The translations under genes and the position numbers were made by a program. DNA of 61,359 nucleotides from a virus. The stretch lies in IMG/VR virus record IMGVR_UViG_3300044816_000008, positions 1 through 61,359 of that record. One strand, 5' to 3'. The notes beneath the pieces are model-generated. The model was not told the DNA's origin and did not search any database. It saw only the letters and a program-made list of their open reading frames with translations. Numbering within the stretch: the first letter of the stretch is position 1; every line of letters begins with the position of its first letter. This document shows, piece by piece, positions 47,919 to 56,108 of the stretch.

Positions 47919-47932
47919 TTGACCAGTTTATC

Positions 47933-48349
47933 CTACGCTAGGGCAGATGGGTCATATTGAGATAGAATCTCTTTTGCCCATGCAACTTTATCTTCTACTC
48001 GCTGTCCGCTGGGTTGACTGACTACCCAAAGCTCTAGGTTAACGAGACGGTTATCATCCTTCACACCATTAATGTGATGCACATTTTCGTTATGTAATAA
48101 TTTACGGCGAAGATGCCGCTCCATGACTAGGCGATGCTCATATATAATTGATTGTTTGCCGTTCTCTCTTCGAGCACGAGCGACATAGCCCTTCGCTGTC
48201 TGAAACCAAGGTCCCCAAGTGGTGAATTCCTTAGGAGCACCTATTGGTCTATCATCGACTACTCGACCAGTGTGCCATCGAGTATAATGGCCCTCGCAAT
48301 ACTTAAGACGCCGAGCCGGTCTATCACATGAATCTACTTTGCATTTCAT
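47933..48349 (-). CDS. HNH endonuclease between terminase and portal
   Basis: 138 residues: one zinc knuckle (CKVDSCDRPARRLKYCEGHY), then HRLVMERHLRRKLLHNENVH-HINGVKDDN and LVNLELWVVSQPSGQRV. It is a shortened relative of the enzyme at 10777. Inserted within the terminase-portal pair, as free-standing homing endonucleases or packaging-associated HNH proteins are. Either is possible. Confidence 0.85.
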   Translation of the reverse strand: MKCKVDSCDRPARRLKYCEGHYTRWHTGRVVDDRPIGAPKEFTTWGPWFQTAKGYVARARRENGKQSIIYEHRLVMERHLRRKLLHNENVHHINGVKDDNRLVNLELWVVSQPSGQRVEDKVAWAKEILSQYDPSALA

Positions 48350-48371
48350 GTACTAATTCTATCATACACCC

Positions 48372-50129
48372 CTACCAACTATAATCGTGGGTGTACCAAC
48401 CGCTCGTGAGTATCTGATCATAGGGCTGCGTGACAATAGTACCGGGGTCCATGCCAGCAAATGGTGAGTTAATAAGGTCGTCCAACTCACACGAGGCATA
48501 CCACGCAGCGTCGGCAGCGTCCGGAGACTTGACGCCACGCTTCTTCATGGAGTCCTTAGACTCAATCAGCATTCCACCACTCGTGATACTGAATTCGTAC
48601 TGAATTCCACCGAGCTCATCGATCAGTTCCTCATCGGTTCCATCGATATCAATGAGTCCTTGGAAGCAACGGCGACGCAGTTCACTGTAATGATACGCGC
48701 GCTTGTTGTGGTACGCACGACGGTCAGGAGAAGAAGCCGATCCGTAGATTTCTACGATCAGGTATCGTCCTCGGCACAGAACATACAGCGGGTCAATGAC
48801 ACCGGAACCCATACCAGAGGCGTCGATCCGAACCTCTTTAGCACCGAGAGCGAGGGCATATTCGTGGATACGTTCTGTCGTTCCTTGGATAGTTCGTTCG
48901 AGCCCATCCTTGAACTCCGAGCGCGACACGAATGGGGCACCCTTCCAAGAGTCAACATATCGCAGACGACCACCGCGTAGAGGTTCAAGAGTTTCCTCAC
49001 TTAATAGATCAGTGCCAAGTGGCTCATTGGTCACAGGGTCGGTTGCTTGTACGGTTCCACGTTCGTAACTGTAGACAAAGGTCGAGTCGTTACCGAGCCG
49101 CGCAATATCGACGCCGAGCACGAGATACGGGTTCTCCAAATCTGGGAATACCAAGGCATTGCGTGCCTGAGCCAAGTCATATTCGCTGAACAGTGTATTG
49201 CCCGCATCGTATGCGAACTCACCCAGCACGCGAGACACAAACCGTGCCGAATCTTCGCCGTATTCTTTCTTCTTGTTTTCAACGTACTCTTCGTCCGTTA
49301 GTTTATCAAGAGCGTCTTGTGGCATGCCGAGGCCAAGGGGCTCATAGAAGTGGCATGTGCAGCGACGATCACCGTGGAAGTTAGGCGAGTCCATAACACT
49401 GATCGTGTGCAGACTCCATGCGCCAGTGTCTTCCCGGAAAATCTTTCCGAAGTGGGACAATGGATTCGTGGGGTTACCAATCAGTACACGACGAGAATTA
49501 TTGTTCGTCGTAATGTTGTCAAGTCCTTCAATCATGGACTCGCTCAACCCGCACGCCTCATCACCAATGGCGAGAACATAGCCATCGTGGAAACCCTGAA
49601 AGGCGTCGTCTGCCTTGTTGTCCGGTGGTTTACGGCCCTGAGCAACAAGGTTGCCAACATCGTCTTTCCACTGGTTCTGCTGAGTAATGTATCCGGGTAG
49701 TGGATGATCGGGCAATCCCTTCGTGTCCTGACCAAGCTTAACCTTCTTGAGGTACTCCTTGTAGAGCGCGTGCGAAAGCTGATGGACCCTGCGAATTTCT
49801 CGCCAGAGAATACCAGAAACCTGATCGGCGCTGGGGGCCGTCGTCGCCGCGAACACCTTATTAATGGGGCGAGTGTCAATCCACCAGCACACCATGATGG
49901 ACGCCCAGAACGACTTGCCAACACCGTGCCCAGCTTTGACCGCGACGTTAGCATTACTAACTACGGCGTAGGAAATCTCTTCCTGCTTCCAGTAGAATGT
50001 AATACCAAGGCGATCTTTCGCCCAGAGAACCGGGTCGTTGAAGTAACGAGCATTGAGTTCCTCTAGCTCAAGTTGCTCTAGATAGCCGTCGATAACTCCC
50101 GGTAGGTTGCTAATGTCCTTATCCGTCAC
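48372..50129 (-). CDS. Terminase large subunit, 585 aa
   Basis: ATPase domain: Walker A VKAGHGVGKSFWAS (about 63-76), Walker B VLAIGDEACGL, coupling motif VLIGNPTNP. Nuclease domain: VLGVDIARLGNDSTFVYSYE, EVRIDASGMGSGVIDPLY, and DAADAAWYASCEL near the end. It cuts concatemers and drives DNA into the prohead. The start overlaps the small terminase gene by 11 bases. Confidence 0.94.
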   Translation of the reverse strand: MTDKDISNLPGVIDGYLEQLELEELNARYFNDPVLWAKDRLGITFYWKQEEISYAVVSNANVAVKAGHGVGKSFWASIMVCWWIDTRPINKVFAATTAPSADQVSGILWREIRRVHQLSHALYKEYLKKVKLGQDTKGLPDHPLPGYITQQNQWKDDVGNLVAQGRKPPDNKADDAFQGFHDGYVLAIGDEACGLSESMIEGLDNITTNNNSRRVLIGNPTNPLSHFGKIFREDTGAWSLHTISVMDSPNFHGDRRCTCHFYEPLGLGMPQDALDKLTDEEYVENKKKEYGEDSARFVSRVLGEFAYDAGNTLFSEYDLAQARNALVFPDLENPYLVLGVDIARLGNDSTFVYSYERGTVQATDPVTNEPLGTDLLSEETLEPLRGGRLRYVDSWKGAPFVSRSEFKDGLERTIQGTTERIHEYALALGAKEVRIDASGMGSGVIDPLYVLCRGRYLIVEIYGSASSPDRRAYHNKRAYHYSELRRRCFQGLIDIDGTDEELIDELGGIQYEFSITSGGMLIESKDSMKKRGVKSPDAADAAWYASCELDDLINSPFAGMDPGTIVTQPYDQILTSGWYTHDYSW

Positions 50130-50655
50130 TGGACACCGACTCTTCTAGCTTCTTCTTGGCGGCTTGCATTCCGGCTTTCTTGGCAGCGCGAATCTCGTCG
50201 TCTGTAATATCGGGATGATTCTCCATCAGGAGTTCCATACCAATATCCCAAGCGTGGTTATAGGACTGCCCATAGATACGAGACTGCGCCAGAGTAATCT
50301 CATGGATATCAATCTCAATAGCCTTACGCATCGCATCGAAGCGCTCGCCAATAGTCTTCATGCCACGTACGACGGCATTCAAGATGGGAGCGTAATCTTC
50401 GTCGCTTGCGTGGGGGAGGCGCTTGCGCGCGTCGCGGAGAACTTCCTGCATCTGGTGAATGAGGACGAGTTCTTTCTGGCGTAGAGTCAGCCAGCCATCA
50501 CTATCGTCTAGGAAGTCAATGAGGCGACGGGCAACCTCGATAGGAGCGAAACCGGTCTTCTTGGAAATCTCATTCGGGCTATAGTCTGCCCAGTCGAGCA
50601 GCATCTGGATACTGATGCTCGGCTTCTCAATCGGTTCTAGCTCTGTCCCTGTCAT
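50119..50655 (-). CDS. Terminase small subunit-like protein, 178 aa
   Basis: Directly upstream of the large subunit and overlapping it. LLDWADYSPNEISKKTGFAP is HTH-like; then a long helical middle (RQKELVLIHQMQEVLRDARK, NAVVRGMKTIGERFDAMRKA) fit for oligomerisation, and a basic/acidic end. It should recognise the packaging site. Confidence 0.7.
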   Translation of the reverse strand: MTGTELEPIEKPSISIQMLLDWADYSPNEISKKTGFAPIEVARRLIDFLDDSDGWLTLRQKELVLIHQMQEVLRDARKRLPHASDEDYAPILNAVVRGMKTIGERFDAMRKAIEIDIHEITLAQSRIYGQSYNHAWDIGMELLMENHPDITDDEIRAAKKAGMQAAKKKLEESVSSDG

Positions 50656-50672
50656 ACTGACAAGTCTATACC

Positions 50673-50954
50673 CTAGATAACGGTGAGGTTACCGGCCTTC
50701 TCAACGGGCGTATCGGAACCATCAACCCATTTGGCGTAGATAGAATAAACACCCGGCACGAGGGAAGGAAGCTGACGAAATCCCACGTCTGGTCCCTGAG
50801 TAACCACGGCGGTCCATGCAGAGTCTGGAATAGCGTCAGGACGGATGGTCGAAGCAACGATGGCATACTGCTGGGCGACGGCAGCTACACCATTCTTCAT
50901 GGCACGGATAGCAACGAAGCGGTTAGCCTCACGCTGTAGTGTTACATCCTTCAT
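50673..50954 (-). CDS. Hypothetical virion-associated protein, 93 aa
   Basis: The N-terminal half is helical (MKDVTLQREANRFVAIRAMK); the C-terminal half looks like an Ig strand set (PGVYSIYAKWVDGSDTPVEK). Its ATG overlaps the stop of the repeat protein, so the two are co-translated. Confidence 0.6.
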   Translation of the reverse strand: MKDVTLQREANRFVAIRAMKNGVAAVAQQYAIVASTIRPDAIPDSAWTAVVTQGPDVGFRQLPSLVPGVYSIYAKWVDGSDTPVEKAGNLTVI

Positions 50955-52918
50955 GACAACGCCTCAATCGTGCTCGTATAGTTATCGATGTGCAAATCAG
51001 CGACATCCTTATTCAAGTATAGCGTAGCAGTAATGTCGGCAATGTAGAGCGATGCGCCGGTCTTGATCGCACCCTGCAATGGTCCCATTGTGATAACAGG
51101 AACACCCAGTAGTTCTGCTGAAGCGATTCCATCAGGAGAACTAGTAAGTGTTGTCGCTACTGTCGGTACACCGAAAGCTTCTACCGAGCTTGTGCCATTG
51201 GGCGTGACGATAAGCAGGAAGGTCACCGTTGGTGTACCCATTGCCCCGCCGGATGCGATACCACTTGGGGATACAGTGAGCGCCCCGGTTACGGTAGGTA
51301 CACCGAATGTTTCAGCACTAGCAATCCCACCCGGAGAAGTGGTCAGCGCACCACTAACTACAGCAGTACCAAACGCTTCAGCACTAGCAATCCCTGTGGG
51401 GGAAGTGGTTAGGGCACCACTGACAACAGGAGTACCAAATGCAGCAGCAGACGCAATACCAGTCGGCGTGACGATACCAGCAGTGACAATAGTTGGAACA
51501 CCGAACGTCTCGCCACTAGCGATTCCACTTGGCGAGACGGTTAGAACACCCAGCGTAACTACAGGAGTTCCGAATGCCTCACTGCTAGCGATACCAGTTG
51601 GCGAGCTCGTAAGGGTTGCCGTAATGACAGGAACGCCGAATGCACCGCCTGTTGCAATCCCCGTAGGAGATACAGTTAGCGTCAGGGTAACGGTAGTGCT
51701 ACCAAAGATTTCAGAGCTAGCGATCCCAGTAGGAGATACTGTGAGTAGCTGCGATACTACCGTCGTGCCGAACGCACCAGCGCTAGCGATTCCAGTGGGA
51801 GATACAGTAAGCAGATTGGTTACTGTGGGTACGCCGAATGCTTCAGCAGAGGCAATGCCCGTAGGAGACGCCGTGAGTGGCGTACTAATTACAGCAGTAC
51901 CGAACGCTTCAGAAGAGGCAATGCCCGATGGAGAAACGGTAAGTGCTCCGCTAACAACAGTAGTGCCAAACGCCTCAGCACTAGCGATACCAGTAGGGAC
52001 TACCGGTCCACCAGCCATCGTGATAGCAGGAGTACCAAACGCCTCTGCTGTTGCAATCCCCGTAGGAGACACGGTAAGAGCACCACTTGCGGCGACTGTT
52101 CCAAATGCTTCAGCACTAGTGATTCCCGTAGGGGAGCTAGTAAGCACTCCGCTGGCGGTCGGATTACCAAAGGCGTCAATAGCAAGGCTCAGTACCAGCA
52201 TGCCTCGGAAGAAGCCAAGAGAAGAAGCACCAATGCCCGCTGGGGATGCAGTAGTGGCAGCCGCTGCCGGTGCATTAAGCGCCCACGTCAGGGTCTCTTT
52301 CGAGCCACCGCCCGAGTAGGTGAGGTTTCCTGTCGGCGTGAACGAAGTAACAGCAGACTGGTCACCAAATCCGAGAGAGTAACCGTAACCATCTGTTGTA
52401 GAGAAAACTACAGACGTATCTGTGAGCTTGGTAGGGGTTGGAGTACCGCTCCACGTTACGCCAGTGTAAGTAACACCGGTAGGCAGAACAATACCTACAG
52501 CGCCGAACAAGTCGTTAGTACCCGTTAGTGCCGTGATTGCAGGGTTGGCTGCGGCTATCGCAACAGCCGTCGCCGTTGACGCCTTGACGAAAGTAGTACC
52601 CGCTGGGTACTCGAAAATTTCAAATACCAATGGATAGTTAGAACCATTGGCAGTAGTCGTGAACGTATCGGAACCGGCAGCAGTTCGATACCAAATGTAA
52701 AGGCCACCGATATTGATGGCGGAACCGTTAGTTGGTAGTGTCCATCCAGCGGGCGTGGTGGAAGTTACAGCACCGTATGCAACGACAAGGAGAAAGCGTC
52801 CGGCAGTAGGGACAAAGTTCGTACCAGAGACAACAACGCCACCGTTAGGGTCTACTGTATGACTTGTTGAAGCGTTGCGGGGTGCCGCAATTACTACCCT
52901 ATTGAGGTACTGAGCCAC
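50951..52918 (-). CDS. Repeat-rich surface or fibre protein, 655 aa
   Basis: Residues 1-235 form a beta domain (VVVSGTNFVPTAGRFLLVVA, YPLVFEIFEYPAGTTFVKAS). Then come about 16 tandem copies of a 22-residue unit with the core SPTGIASAEAFGTPVVSGAL, and a last 40 residues without repeats (GASLYIADITATLYLNKDVA). The copies vary at several positions, so they diverged after amplification. Such strings often form extended fibres or head decorations. It sits upstream of the terminase genes with three other virion-like genes. Confidence 0.7.
   Translation of the reverse strand: MAQYLNRVVIAAPRNASTSHTVDPNGGVVVSGTNFVPTAGRFLLVVAYGAVTSTTPAGWTLPTNGSAINIGGLYIWYRTAAGSDTFTTTANGSNYPLVFEIFEYPAGTTFVKASTATAVAIAAANPAITALTGTNDLFGAVGIVLPTGVTYTGVTWSGTPTPTKLTDTSVVFSTTDGYGYSLGFGDQSAVTSFTPTGNLTYSGGGSKETLTWALNAPAAAATTASPAGIGASSLGFFRGMLVLSLAIDAFGNPTASGVLTSSPTGITSAEAFGTVAASGALTVSPTGIATAEAFGTPAITMAGGPVVPTGIASAEAFGTTVVSGALTVSPSGIASSEAFGTAVISTPLTASPTGIASAEAFGVPTVTNLLTVSPTGIASAGAFGTTVVSQLLTVSPTGIASSEIFGSTTVTLTLTVSPTGIATGGAFGVPVITATLTSSPTGIASSEAFGTPVVTLGVLTVSPSGIASGETFGVPTIVTAGIVTPTGIASAAAFGTPVVSGALTTSPTGIASAEAFGTAVVSGALTTSPGGIASAETFGVPTVTGALTVSPSGIASGGAMGTPTVTFLLIVTPNGTSSVEAFGVPTVATTLTSSPDGIASAELLGVPVITMGPLQGAIKTGASLYIADITATLYLNKDVADLHIDNYTSTIEALS
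51100..52170. repeat. About 16 tandem 66-base coding repeats
   Basis: Each unit encodes 22 residues with a SPTGIAS-AEAFG core. Copies differ by base and residue changes. The opposite strand is also open for 418 codons over the same stretch, because the repeated codons never make a stop in that frame. Confidence 0.88.
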
Positions 52919-52963
52919 GGTCCACCGCCTTACGGATTAGGAAACTAGCATTAGTCTACGAGA

Positions 52964-53626
52964 CTAAGGTAGGTACTCTTCCCAGGCGCAGTTGACGGTC
53001 CACGAGTCTGTAGTCGCGTTGGCGGATGCGTTTGTGTAGTCGAGAAATACTACCAAGCCCTCTAGAGCTCGTAGGGTAATTGTCTCCAAGGAATCTGTAA
53101 GGAACGCAATCTGATTAGATGCAACCTGACCCACGGCGGTAACGAGTAGAGGAGCAAAAGCTTCTGCCACAACCGTTCCGGCAGGCAGTGTAGCGGTTAG
53201 AGTTGTACCCGATCCAGTACCGTCAGCGCTAGCGTCTCCCAGCACGGTAACAGAGGATGAGGTTGCCGTTCCGCCGGTATCGTCAGCCACCTTAGTCAGG
53301 GCGGTGCCGTTAGTTGGTAGGACGGTTACTTTCCAGAGTCGGATGATGGGGGGGATAACAGTAACTGCGGTAACGACCGTTTGGCTGTGACCGACAATAA
53401 GCTTATGAATATCAACAGCAATGGTTGAACCTGTCGCGTTGTGAATTGAGAAAATCTTCTGACCTGTTGTTCCAGCACGACCCGGAGTGCGAAACGTTGA
53501 AACGTGCCCAGAGTATCCACCCTTGTTATCCGAGATAACTACTTGGCGGTGATCACCATTGGGCGCGGTGATCGTATCAATATTTGCTCCGCTACCGGGG
53601 GTGACGGCTACGCTACTATCAGCCAT
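52964..53626 (-). CDS. Hypothetical beta-rich virion protein, 220 aa
   Basis: MADSSVAVTPGSGANIDTIT, then strands (RQVVISDNKGGYSGHVSTFR; TIAVDIHKLIVGHSQTVVTA) and a C-terminal domain ending SWTVNCAWEEYLP. Resembles decorations or fibres in other actinophages. Position between the beta-helix and the repeat protein supports a virion role. Confidence 0.6.
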   Translation of the reverse strand: MADSSVAVTPGSGANIDTITAPNGDHRQVVISDNKGGYSGHVSTFRTPGRAGTTGQKIFSIHNATGSTIAVDIHKLIVGHSQTVVTAVTVIPPIIRLWKVTVLPTNGTALTKVADDTGGTATSSSVTVLGDASADGTGSGTTLTATLPAGTVVAEAFAPLLVTAVGQVASNQIAFLTDSLETITLRALEGLVVFLDYTNASANATTDSWTVNCAWEEYLP

Positions 53627-53639
53627 ACTGTTCCTTTAG

Positions 53640-54665
53640 CTAGAGTGCTGCACCTGTTGTGTAGTCGACGTTGCCCGAGATAACGTTACCCGTTCCGGCA
53701 GGAGGCTCGTAAGCGATCCAGCCCCAGTAACCATACTTAGGGTAGAACTTCTTGGAGAACTTGTTGTTGATAACTCGCGTGTTGGTAACCGGACCATTGC
53801 TGTTACCGGGACCATAGATGCAGTATCCTGCACCGGCTAGGAGATTATCTTCAACGAGCACGTTGTTGAACGTTCCGGTAACGCCACCCCAGCGAGTGAT
53901 TGTGACACACGAGGTCTGCCCAGCATTAACTTCGACCGTGTTGTGCTTTACGGTCATGTTGCTGTTGCCCTCGAAGTCGATACCGTCGTTGTGCGTGCTA
54001 GAGCTCACATAGAGATTATGCACGTAGTTGTCGAACGCTCCTGAATTGTCAGACCCTCGGATTCCATCGGGAGAGCCAGAGACATCACAGTTCCTGATGT
54101 TAGCATTCGATACTTCAACTGAACACTGAGAGCTAGGTCCTGTAGTAAACGTACAGTTCGTAACGAGTCCCGGAGCTCCTGCTCGTCCAGTGATTCGGAG
54201 AGGCCAGTATGTCGTGGACGTGAACTTACAGTTACGAATAATAACGTTCGCACCAGAAACAACCAAGTCTCCATTACCGAATACAAGGTTCTCTAGTATT
54301 ACGTTATCGCCCGTAACATTCCATGGTCCAGTGTAGAGAGCCTGTGTACCGCGAGCACCCGTGTTGGTGGCGTCAGGGTAGCCCGTAGAAGGTGTGGGCG
54401 TAGGAGTTGGGGTTGGAGTAGGAGTGGGCGTAGGTACTGGGTCTGGAACTGGTGTGGGGTCTGGTACCGGCGTAGGCGTAGGAACCGGGTCTGGTACTGG
54501 GACCGGAGTGGGGACGGGCTTTGCCAGCGCGTCTACCTTAACAATCAATGCATCTGTTCGAGCCGTCTGGGTGGCTAGATTAGTCTTGAGTACATCGATC
54601 TGAGACTGGAGGGCGGCGCGCGCAGCAACGAGCTCCGCAGCGGTAACAAGGTTGAAGATAGCCAA
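53640..54665 (-). CDS. Right-handed beta-helix protein with Pro-rich linker (tail spike-like)
   Basis: TTG start at 54665 with AGGAG upstream; an ATG at 54716 would overlap the preceding gene. 341 residues: a coiled coil (AARAALQSQIDVLKTNLATQ), a P-T/V-P/D-P linker (about residues 52-95, coded by simple GT-rich repeats on the plus strand), then a pectate-lyase-type helix (NVILENLVFGNGDLVVSGAN, VIIRNCKFTS, NIRNCDVSG, NMTVKHNTVEVNAG). Such helices bind or cut surface sugars. Confidence 0.8.
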   Translation of the reverse strand: MAIFNLVTAAELVAARAALQSQIDVLKTNLATQTARTDALIVKVDALAKPVPTPVPVPDPVPTPTPVPDPTPVPDPVPTPTPTPTPTPTPTPSTGYPDATNTGARGTQALYTGPWNVTGDNVILENLVFGNGDLVVSGANVIIRNCKFTSTTYWPLRITGRAGAPGLVTNCTFTTGPSSQCSVEVSNANIRNCDVSGSPDGIRGSDNSGAFDNYVHNLYVSSSTHNDGIDFEGNSNMTVKHNTVEVNAGQTSCVTITRWGGVTGTFNNVLVEDNLLAGAGYCIYGPGNSNGPVTNTRVINNKFSKKFYPKYGYWGWIAYEPPAGTGNVISGNVDYTTGAAL

Positions 54666-54675
54666 GAGTTTACTC

Positions 54676-55107
54676 CTAAAGCTTGAAGATTTTGTTCGCG
54701 CCGTTATCCCATGCAACTGTTACGTCGCCGCCGTTTGGCACGATGGGGAGGTTGGTGCCCGTGTCGATCCACGCGATGAGCCTCTGTGCGGTTGCCGCAA
54801 CGTCAGCACCACCAGTGACAGCAGATGCCTGAAAGATCAAAAGCGAATGGTTAGAGGCGTTTGATGTAACGGCTGTGTATGTCTTATCCGCTGCGTCCGC
54901 AACACCGCTGGTCGCTGTTTGAGAAGCGAGAGCAGACGAGGTTACATGCAAGACACCCGATGCGGTTGTCACGTCAGACACAAACTTATGAGCGGCTGAG
55001 AAGGTATATGCGCGCACAAGCGCTACCTTAATAACCGCAGTTCCGTCCCATCGGATGGTTCCGTCGAGGAATCCTTCGCGACCCGGATCGAATAGTGCGT
55101 TGGTCAT
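54676..55107 (-). CDS. Hypothetical virion protein, 143 aa
   Basis: MTNALFDPGREGFLDGTIRW is a common start in actinophage structural genes (N-A-L-F-D/N-x-GR-x-x-FL-x-G-x-I-x-W). The rest is beta-rich with Ala/Thr runs. It is the first gene after the terminator at 55155. Confidence 0.7.
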   Translation of the reverse strand: MTNALFDPGREGFLDGTIRWDGTAVIKVALVRAYTFSAAHKFVSDVTTASGVLHVTSSALASQTATSGVADAADKTYTAVTSNASNHSLLIFQASAVTGGADVAATAQRLIAWIDTGTNLPIVPNGGDVTVAWDNGANKIFKL

Positions 55108-55154
55108 ATTTCTCCTAGGGTAGTACCTACGAGTTTAACATTGAGCGGGCAAAG

Positions 55155-55187
55155 AAAAAGCCCCACTAATCCGTGAGGACAGTGGGG
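55155..55187 (-). terminator. Leftward terminator between tRNAs and virion genes
   Basis: CCCCACT (55161) and AGTGGGG (55181) form a 7-bp stem; on the minus strand it is followed by CTTTTTC. It ends the tRNA segment. Confidence 0.75.
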
Positions 55188-55192
55188 AGCAA

Positions 55193-55267
55193 TGGTTGCT
55201 AGGGTCGGATTCGAACCGACAGCGTGGAATTTATGAGACTCCTGTGTTACCGTTACACCACCCAGCT
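55193..55267 (-). tRNA. tRNA-Met (anticodon CAT), CCA encoded
   Basis: Minus strand: acceptor GCTGGG/CCTAGC (one G-T; first pair A-A), D arm GTGT/ACAC, anticodon arm GGAGT-CTCATAA-ATTCC, T arm GTCGG-TTCGAAT-CCGAC, followed by A-CCA. Could also serve as tRNA-Ile with a modified C34. Confidence 0.85.
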
Positions 55268-55272
55268 TTACG

Positions 55273-55345
55273 AGCCCCTACGAGGAATCGAACCCCGATT
55301 TGCTGTTTACAGGACAGCAGCCTTAAGCCGTTAGACGATAAGGGC
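55273..55345 (-). tRNA. tRNA-Thr-like (anticodon TGT, unusual C33)
   Basis: Minus strand: acceptor GCCCTTA/TAGGGGC, D arm GTCT/AGGC, anticodon arm GCTGT-CCTGTAA-ACAGC, T arm CGGGG-TTCGATT-CCTCG. All four stems are good. Position 33 would be C rather than the near-universal U, so the anticodon reading (TGT) is provisional. Confidence 0.75.
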
Positions 55346-55433
55346 ACAGATAGGGCGCAGCCCGGAATGGAGGCTGTCGTTTAATGGGTAGCAATCCCTT
55401 GCTACAATCCACCCCACGTATTAAGTTATATTG

Positions 55434-55504
55434 CAGAGAATGTAGGAGTCGAACCCACGCCAGCGAGGTTGGAGCTCGCTAGCTTACCATCAGCTTCACA
55501 ACCC
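55434..55504 (-). tRNA. tRNA-Trp-like (anticodon CCA), poor acceptor stem
   Basis: Minus strand: D arm AGCT/AGCT, anticodon arm GCGAG-CTCCAAC-CTCGC and T arm GTGGG-TTCGACT-CCTAC are good, but GGGTTGT and ATTCTCT pair badly. A second tRNA-Trp lies at 23679. It may be a decayed or atypical tRNA. Confidence 0.55.
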
Positions 55505-55506
55505 AA

Positions 55507-56046
55507 TTACGGCCTAAATACAGCGAACAGCACGGCACCAATAACACTGATAAACGAGAGTCCTACGCCAGCAACCGCTACGGCGACACCAATCCACATC
55601 CCACGGCTACCCGACTGTGAAGTGGATTCGACAATCTGAGTCTTCGATCCCACACCCTCGTACTGCACGCGGCGCAAATCCGCAATATCCTTCTGTACCG
55701 GCTCTAGTGCTGCTGACAGAGCAATGGTCTGTGCTGATGCTGTCGCCGCTACCTGAGTCCTTAGTGCTTCAGCAGAAACGACGACCTGATTCGCAAGTGC
55801 CGTTGCCTTCACGTCCGCTACTTCAGCCGCGCGCTGAACGGCAGCTACATCAACTGCACGAATAGCATTGATGCGCTCCGCTTCCTTCTCCCGTAGCTCC
55901 TTCTCATGAGCCATGTTGACATTGCTGATCATGAGAAGATAGCGCTCGGACTGCTCTCGAAGATCGTCCTGACGACGGATTGCGGCATTAACAAGATCGA
56001 GAACGTTGGCAGTGGGGTCCTTTACCGGGATACTGCTCTCATCCAT
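55507..56046 (-). CDS. Coiled-coil protein with C-terminal membrane helix (holin/spanin candidate)
   Basis: 179 residues: a long helix (AHEKELREKEAERINAIRAV, AEVADVKATALANQVVVSAE), then SGSRGMWIGVAVAVAGVGLS leading into a C-terminal membrane helix (residues about 150-175). Directly follows the endolysin, where lysis partners lie. Many actinophages have such a gene next to lysin. Confidence 0.65.
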   Translation of the reverse strand: MDESSIPVKDPTANVLDLVNAAIRRQDDLREQSERYLLMISNVNMAHEKELREKEAERINAIRAVDVAAVQRAAEVADVKATALANQVVVSAEALRTQVAATASAQTIALSAALEPVQKDIADLRRVQYEGVGSKTQIVESTSQSGSRGMWIGVAVAVAGVGLSFISVIGAVLFAVFRP

Positions 56047-56108
56047 AATGCTCCTTACGATGGAGCGATGTGGGAGAGGGGACTTCTGCCAATCCGTTAC
56101 ACCGCTAG

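Noticed and set aside
51063-52319. Plus-strand ORF of 418 codons across the repeat gene
   Set aside because: It mirrors the repeat protein on the other strand, has no clear ribosome site, and is expected when a repeat lacks stops in a second frame. Kept only as a remark in the findings.
55360-55425. Possible additional tRNA on either strand (TCGTTTAATGGGTAGC)
   Set aside because: A D-arm-like piece and a GTAGCA/TGCTAC hairpin are present but there is no T loop and no acceptor stem.
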